Of a DNA stretch of 64,000 nt, positions 59,193 to 64,000 are shown piece after piece. Each line of letters opens with the position of its first letter. Positions within the stretch are counted from its first letter, which is position 1. The position numbers and the translations under genes are program-made. Origin of the DNA: Bacteroidales bacterium. GTDB lineage: Bacteria > Bacteroidota > Bacteroidia > Bacteroidales > UBA3824. The notes beneath the pieces are model-generated. The model made no database searches and was not told the DNA's origin. It saw nothing but the letters and a program-made list of their open reading frames with translations. The stretch spans positions 97,618-161,617 of the forward strand of contig JAEDDH010000006.1 in NCBI GenBank assembly GCA_016293845.1, given 5' to 3'.

Positions 59193-60590
59193 ATGACTTT
59201 AATTAAATCTATTTCAGGCATAAGAGGTACTATCGGCGGCAAATGCAGCGAAAACCTCACCCCAATCGACATTGTAAAATTTACCACAGCCTATTCTAAA
59301 TGGCTTAAAAATCAATCCACAAAAGAGGAATACACCGTGGTAGTGGGTCGCGACGGAAGAATTTCGGGCGCAACGGTTAAACAATTGGTTATAGGCACTT
59401 TATCGTGCTGCGGCGTGAATGTTATCGACATCGACTACGCCACCACTCCCACCACCGAAATGGCTGTTACAGAGTTTGAAGCAGACGGCGGAATTATCCT
59501 CACCGCCAGCCACAATCCTACTCAGTGGAACGCCCTTAAACTCCTCGACCACAACGGCGAGTTTGTTACCGCTGCCGACGGAAAATTTATAATAGATTTT
59601 AGCGAAAAGGTTGATACTCAGGCCACATACGCCGAAGTAGAAAAACTTGGCACCATACGCACCGTTGAAGGATTTGAAGACGTTCACATTCAGCGCACAC
59701 TCAATCTGCCGCTTGTAGACGTGGAGGCAATACGCAAAGCAAACTTTACTGTATGCGCCGACACTATCAATTCGGTGGGCGGAATCATTCTCCCAAAACT
59801 GTTCAAAGCATTAGGCGTAGAAAAATATTCAATAATCAACGGCACTTGCGACGGACATTTTGCCCACAATCCCGAACCGCTCAAAGACCATCTCACCGAC
59901 CTTTCGGCAGCAGTTTTGAAAACCAAGGCAGATGTAGGATTTGCCGTTGACCCCGACGTAGACCGTCTTGCCATTATGCAAGAAGACGGCGAAATGTTTG
60001 GCGAGGAATACACCCTTGTGGCAGTGTCGGACTATATTTTGCAGCACACCAAAGGCAGCACGGTGTCGAACCTTTCGTCGAGCCGCGCACTCAAAGACGT
60101 TACCGAACAGCACGGATGCACTTACACCGCCGCCGCTGTGGGCGAACTCAATGTGGTTACCGAAATGAAACGCACCAAGGCAGTTATTGGCGGCGAAGGC
60201 AACGGCGGAGTTATCTATCCCGAACTCCACTACGGTCGCGATTCTATCTGCGGTATTGCTCTGTTTCTCACATATTTAGCCAAGAAAAAAATGAAGGTTT
60301 CGGAACTCCGCAAAACCTATCCAGCCTACTTTATGAGCAAAAACAAGATTCAACTTACCCCCGAAATCAATGTTGACAAAGTGCTCGAAAGCGTAAAGGC
60401 TTATTACCAAGCGCAAAACGAAAAAATCACCGACATCGACGGCGTAAAAATCGACTTTGCCAACGAATGGGCTCACCTCCGCAAATCAAACACCGAACCC
60501 ATCATCCGCATCTACACCGAAAGCAAAAGTCAAGCAGCCGCCGATGCATTGGCACAAAAAGTGATTGATAAAATTAAGGAGTTGATGTAA
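59193..60590 (+). CDS. glmM: Phosphoglucosamine mutase-type phosphohexomutase
   Basis: A 465-residue enzyme of the alpha-D-phosphohexomutase family. SGIRGTIG at the N-terminus, active-site phosphoserine loop TASHNPTQWNA about 104-114, Mg-binding DPDVDRLAI about 252-260, sugar loop GGEGNGGV about 330, and phosphate loop RKSNTEPIIRIY near the C-terminus. In Bacteroidota this group makes glucosamine-1-phosphate for peptidoglycan; a phosphomannomutase role is a possible alternative. The phosphatase gene begins immediately after its stop codon in the same phase. Confidence 0.9.
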   Translation: MTLIKSISGIRGTIGGKCSENLTPIDIVKFTTAYSKWLKNQSTKEEYTVVVGRDGRISGATVKQLVIGTLSCCGVNVIDIDYATTPTTEMAVTEFEADGGIILTASHNPTQWNALKLLDHNGEFVTAADGKFIIDFSEKVDTQATYAEVEKLGTIRTVEGFEDVHIQRTLNLPLVDVEAIRKANFTVCADTINSVGGIILPKLFKALGVEKYSIINGTCDGHFAHNPEPLKDHLTDLSAAVLKTKADVGFAVDPDVDRLAIMQEDGEMFGEEYTLVAVSDYILQHTKGSTVSNLSSSRALKDVTEQHGCTYTAAAVGELNVVTEMKRTKAVIGGEGNGGVIYPELHYGRDSICGIALFLTYLAKKKMKVSELRKTYPAYFMSKNKIQLTPEINVDKVLESVKAYYQAQNEKITDIDGVKIDFANEWAHLRKSNTEPIIRIYTESKSQAAADALAQKVIDKIKELM

Positions 60591-62840
60591 TTGAAACAAC
60601 TTGTTATTATATTAGCACTTGCACTATCGTTTCTTCCCGTTGTTGCCCAAGATATTGAACCTGACAACGAGGAAGAAATTGATGTGTGCCAAATGCAAGT
60701 TGACAGTATCTTGTCGCTAATTTCACCATCCACACCCGACAGCACCAAGGCACGTTTATATAGCGAAGTTGCCTACACATCCGACAATACCGACACTGTT
60801 CTTAAATATTCATTTTTGTCGTTAGATTTATGCCAAGAATCTGACAGAGAGTTAATTGCAGACAATAATGCGTATATTGGATGGGCATATTATTTTCAAG
60901 ATAAATCTCGAAAAGCATTAGATTATTATTTTAAAGCAATTGATTATTATAAAAACATAAGACCAGAATTAGTTGCAAATAAGTATTTATCCATAGCCAA
61001 ATGTTATCACGAACTAAATATCCACGATAGCGTATTTTCATATTTCAACAAGGCATTAGATATTTACACCAAGTTAAACGATTCCATTCATATTGCCTAC
61101 ACATATCAGAATATTGGCATTATTAATTCTGATTTAGGATATTATTCCACTGCTATTGATTATTTTAACAAAGCGATATACTTAGACTCGCTATTAAATC
61201 AATATCTCGAATTATCAGAAGATTATAAATATGTTGGCAATATAGAGTTTCAAAATAATAATTACCCAAAAGCATTAGAATTATTACGCAAATCTGTTTC
61301 CATAATTGATACTATTAATACCGACGACAGTTATTCAATCAGATCTAAGTATGGAACCTATTTAGATTTGGCAGACGCATATATCGAATATTCAAAAGAA
61401 ACTAATAATAAATTATACGCCGACAGTTGCTTACTTTATCTACAAAAAATAAACAACTATTATATTAATAGTAGCAACTACGATGCTCAATACCGCAAAA
61501 TGCTGATTCATACAAAATATCTGTCGTCTATTGGCGATAACAATGAGGCATTAAAAGTATTACTTGATTGTAAGCAGTTTTTAGAGCAAGACGAAGATGC
61601 AAATGATACTCGTTTTCAAGAATTTTATGAACATTTGACCAACTATTACAAAAAAGTTGGTGATTACAAAAACGCCTTAGAAGCATCCGACAAGGCTCAC
61701 CAATACGCATTACGAAACGCCAACGACAGCACTCTCAACACCATTGCCGATTTTAAAACCGAACAGGCAATGAAGATTCACAATGCCGAAGCAAAACAGT
61801 TAAAAGCAGAAAAAAGTCGTTTGACTATTATTGCGGTATCGCTTGTAGTTGGATTAATGTTGGTTTCGCTGTTGGTATTTTATATTCTTAGAATGTTGAC
61901 TATCAAGCGGAAAGCCAATGAAGAATTAACTTACAAAAACCAAATGTTAGACCAACAAAAAAGCGAAATAGAAACTCAACGCGACGAAATCATTACCCAA
62001 AAAGAAGAAATTGCAACTCAACGCGATGCTTTTGAGTCAGTTAACAAAAATTTGGTTAGCAGTATCAATTACGCACAACGCATTCAGCAAGCGGCTCTAT
62101 CTTTAAAAACAGAAATTGATGCTGTGTTTCCCGATAATTTTGTATTCTACCGTCCACGCGATATTGTTAGCGGCGACTATTACAGAGTAATGCAATGTGG
62201 TAAATATCACGTACTTGTAACAGCCGATTGCACTGGACACGGCATTCCGGGAGCATTTTTGAGTATGCTTGGCATTTCGGCGCTCAAAGAATACTGCGTT
62301 ACCGAGCAAGACGCATCTGAGCCAGGAACGATTCTCGACAATATGCGCAGTTTTATAAAAACAACCCTCAATACCGACTCAAATAGAAAAATCGACGACG
62401 GAATGGATATGTCGGTATGTTGTTTCGATTTTGAAAATATGGAACTGAGATATGCCTCGGCGTTGCACACAATCTATCTTTTGCGCAATGGCGAAATTAT
62501 AAAACTCAAAGGCGACCGAATGCCTGTTGGTAGATATATTATTGAAAAAAAGCATTTTACCACTCATTGCGTAAAAATTGAAAAAGGTGATATCGTTTAC
62601 ACATTTTCCGATGGAATAGAAGACCAACCGGGCGGCGACCTATCAAATCCAGCTGGGAAAAAATTCCTCAGCCGCAACCTTTCAGATTTTTTGCTCGCCA
62701 ACTACCAAAAGCCAATGGAAACTCAGTGTCAACTACTTGGCGAAACCATCGACAATTGGAGAAATGGTCGTGCCCAAGTGGACGATATGACAATGATTGG
62801 AGTAAAAGTTTTCCGTGCCCTTCGTGCTTTCCGTGATTAA
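60591..62840 (+). CDS. TPR - membrane - SpoIIE/PP2C phosphatase sensor protein, copy 2
   Basis: A 749-residue paralog of the protein at 28540. Signal peptide (MKQLVIILALALSF, cleavage near VVAQ), TPR-like repeats about 60-390, a TM segment about 411-436, a coiled coil about 440-490 with a QRDEIITQKEEIATQRD repeat, and a SpoIIE PP2C domain to the C-terminus with DCTGHGIPGAF about 545 and FSDGIEDQ. It probably transmits an envelope signal to a cytoplasmic phosphoprotein. Translation starts at a TTG directly after the glmM stop codon, the only start giving a signal peptide, so it may depend on glmM translation. The last nine residues, FRALRAFRD, are not family sequence and come from a short CCGTG-containing DNA repeat. 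Confidence 0.87.
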   Translation: MKQLVIILALALSFLPVVAQDIEPDNEEEIDVCQMQVDSILSLISPSTPDSTKARLYSEVAYTSDNTDTVLKYSFLSLDLCQESDRELIADNNAYIGWAYYFQDKSRKALDYYFKAIDYYKNIRPELVANKYLSIAKCYHELNIHDSVFSYFNKALDIYTKLNDSIHIAYTYQNIGIINSDLGYYSTAIDYFNKAIYLDSLLNQYLELSEDYKYVGNIEFQNNNYPKALELLRKSVSIIDTINTDDSYSIRSKYGTYLDLADAYIEYSKETNNKLYADSCLLYLQKINNYYINSSNYDAQYRKMLIHTKYLSSIGDNNEALKVLLDCKQFLEQDEDANDTRFQEFYEHLTNYYKKVGDYKNALEASDKAHQYALRNANDSTLNTIADFKTEQAMKIHNAEAKQLKAEKSRLTIIAVSLVVGLMLVSLLVFYILRMLTIKRKANEELTYKNQMLDQQKSEIETQRDEIITQKEEIATQRDAFESVNKNLVSSINYAQRIQQAALSLKTEIDAVFPDNFVFYRPRDIVSGDYYRVMQCGKYHVLVTADCTGHGIPGAFLSMLGISALKEYCVTEQDASEPGTILDNMRSFIKTTLNTDSNRKIDDGMDMSVCCFDFENMELRYASALHTIYLLRNGEIIKLKGDRMPVGRYIIEKKHFTTHCVKIEKGDIVYTFSDGIEDQPGGDLSNPAGKKFLSRNLSDFLLANYQKPMETQCQLLGETIDNWRNGRAQVDDMTMIGVKVFRALRAFRD

Positions 62841-62929
62841 AAAAAGTATTCGTTTCTTTCGTTTAATTCGGTGTCAAAAAGAAGAAAAAAATAAATTTTG
62901 CGGTCTCAAATAATACCATTACCTTTGCA

Positions 62930-62937
62930 CTTGAACA
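62930..62937 (+). promoter_or_regulatory. Vegetative -7 box of the Rpn-type gene
   Basis: TACCTTTG (TAnnTTTG), 18 nt before the ATG at 62956. Confidence 0.6.
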
Positions 62938-62955
62938 CGAAAAACATAAAGTCCT

Positions 62956-63981
62956 ATGCCCAAGTACTTAGACCCTAAAGCAGATTTGACCTTTAAAAAG
63001 GTGTTTGGAGAGTATCCGGAACTTACCATAAGTTTCCTCAATGCTCTTTTGCCGCTCAAAGACGACGAGCAGATAACATCGGTGTCGTACCTTACGCCCG
63101 AAATGATGCCCGACAATCCGTTGCGTAAGTACAGCATAGTAGACGTCCGTTGCACCGATGCCAAAGGTCGTGTGTTTCTTGTGGAGATGCAAACTGTTTG
63201 GTCAGAAGAATTCAAGCAACGCGTTCTCTTCAACGCCTCCAAGGCATACGTTGGGCAATTGAAAAAAGGCAAAAAATACGAACTACTGCAACCCGTATAT
63301 TCACTCAACCTTGGGAACGAAGTGTTTGAAAAGGACATTGACGATGCTTATCACTACTATCGCCTTGTTCACGAAAAACACTCCGACCGCGTAATCGACG
63401 GGCTTCATCTTGTGTTTGTGGAACTGCCAAAATTCAAGCCGCAGAACTTTTCAGACAAAAGAATGCTTGTTCTTTGGCTTCGTTTCCTCACCGAAATAGA
63501 CGAACAAGTGAAAGAAGCCGCTCCCGAACTTCTTGCCGACAAAGACATCAACCAAGCCCTCGAACTTGTAGAAATCGCAGCCTTCGACGAAGTGCAATTA
63601 GAAGCCTACGAACGTTTTTGGGATGGTGTCCGCGTAGAAAAAGCCATTATAGACGACCGCGCCCGAATGATGAAGCAAGCCAAAGAAATGGTAGGTCAAG
63701 CCGAAGAAAAAGGCAGAGCAGAAGGTATGGCCAAAGGCAGAGCAGAAGGTATGGCCAAAGGCAGAGCAGAATGTATGGCCAAAGGCAGAGCAGAAGGTAT
63801 GGCCAAAGGTAGAGCAGAAGGTATGGCCAAAGGTAGAGCAGAAGGTATGGCCAAAGGTAGAGCAGAAGGTAAGGCAGAAGGCATTAAAGAAACCGCCCGC
63901 CGTATGAAATCAAAAGGCTTCGACATTAAGACCATTGCCGACTTGACCCAACTCCCCATAGACGAAATCGAAAAGTTGTAA
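62956..63981 (+). CDS. Rpn-family (PDDEXK_2) recombination-promoting nuclease / putative transposase
   Basis: A 341-residue protein. N-terminal YLDPKADLTFKKVFGE is the family hallmark. The PD-(D/E)XK core is visible as IVDVRCTD, then VFLVEMQ about 76-82 (Asp, Glu, Gln). Residues about 253-305 are seven copies of GRAEGMAK, a charged helical repeat, and the end (IKTIADLTQLPIDEIEKL) is the usual short helix-turn motif of the family. Rpn proteins cut DNA and promote RecA-independent recombination in E. coli; many Bacteroidota carry numerous copies. The gene has its own promoter and seems intact. Confidence 0.9.
   Translation: MPKYLDPKADLTFKKVFGEYPELTISFLNALLPLKDDEQITSVSYLTPEMMPDNPLRKYSIVDVRCTDAKGRVFLVEMQTVWSEEFKQRVLFNASKAYVGQLKKGKKYELLQPVYSLNLGNEVFEKDIDDAYHYYRLVHEKHSDRVIDGLHLVFVELPKFKPQNFSDKRMLVLWLRFLTEIDEQVKEAAPELLADKDINQALELVEIAAFDEVQLEAYERFWDGVRVEKAIIDDRARMMKQAKEMVGQAEEKGRAEGMAKGRAEGMAKGRAECMAKGRAEGMAKGRAEGMAKGRAEGMAKGRAEGKAEGIKETARRMKSKGFDIKTIADLTQLPIDEIEKL
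63712..63870 (+). repeat. 24-bp tandem repeat in the Rpn-type gene
   Basis: Six full units and one partial unit of a 24-bp sequence encoding GRAEGMAK, nearly identical, with one Gly-to-Cys change in unit 3. The length keeps the frame, so copy-number change would only lengthen or shorten the helix. Confidence 0.85.
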
Positions 63982-64000
63982 TCCTCATTATTTGAAACTG

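Noticed and set aside
1..64000. tRNA, rRNA, tmRNA, RNase P RNA or SRP RNA genes
   Set aside because: I looked for T-loop-like and conserved core sequences by eye and saw none. A covariance search could still find one.

Overview
The window looks like a chromosomal segment of an uncultured or environmental member of the Bacteroidales (Bacteroidota). The sequence is AT-rich. Many genes sit just downstream of the Bacteroidota vegetative promoter (TTTG, about 20 nt, TAnnTTTG). Shine-Dalgarno sites are not obvious. The gene content (GH95/GH43/GH9 hydrolases, DUF4290 next to murA, Asp-type MurA, TPR-SpoIIE phosphatases, Rpn-type PDDEXK proteins) is typical of that group. No rRNA, tRNA, CRISPR array or transposase-bearing IS was seen.

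Region 1-17.7 kb is accessory. It starts with a truncated AAA-type ATPase and a YoeB-type toxin/antitoxin pair. From 1.4 to 13.7 kb a motif of the form GTAACC, 14 nt, then (G/A)(T/A)CACTAA recurs six times with an invariant 20-nt phase. It looks like an extracytoplasmic-function (ECF) sigma promoter. Five copies lie 33-45 nt before start codons: two paralogous small HTH proteins and three exported proteins. Interleaved are two cassettes of caspase-superfamily proteins that mostly look exported or membrane-anchored. The first (9963 to 4213, minus strand) holds a membrane-anchored helical protein, an exported C-tail-anchored caspase (C14), a five-TM protein and a TPR-CHAT protein. The second (about 11.8-17.7 kb) holds an HTH, a 25-aa-repeat secreted protein, a small membrane protein, a tail-anchored J-protein, an SH3/DUF3761 protein, an exported TPR-CHAT protein and, convergently, an exported caspase. 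This is the best candidate for an undescribed system here. A probable structured ncRNA of about 230 nt lies at 2.3-2.5 kb.

Region 17.7-30.7 kb is metabolic: a three-gene operon for plant or host glycans (GH95, SGNH esterase, GH43), an EamA transporter, prmC, a HAD phosphatase, a GH9 cellulase and a TPR-TM-SpoIIE phosphatase. Region 30.8-38.4 kb is a compact heme operon, hemA-C-D-B-L-E-N, running from glutamyl-tRNA to protoporphyrinogen. It is followed by a two-gene CtkA/HipA-like kinase module, a two-domain lipocalin-like protein and an AddA-type helicase-nuclease.

Region 44.2-53.5 kb is a second accessory island. It contains three 33-bp repeats overlapping the promoter of an internally deleted DUF4143 ATPase, then a type I restriction-modification operon in which two different Fic-domain genes are interleaved (hsdM, BroN-fic, hsdS, fic-wHTH, hsdR). 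The 3' end of hsdR runs 35 bp into the 3' end of murA. Region 53.5-64 kb is mostly housekeeping (murA, DUF4290, pcrA/uvrD, glmM, a second TPR-SpoIIE phosphatase). It also has a DUF1016 nuclease gene broken by a nonsense codon inside a perfect palindrome, and a terminal Rpn-type gene with a 24-bp repeat tract.
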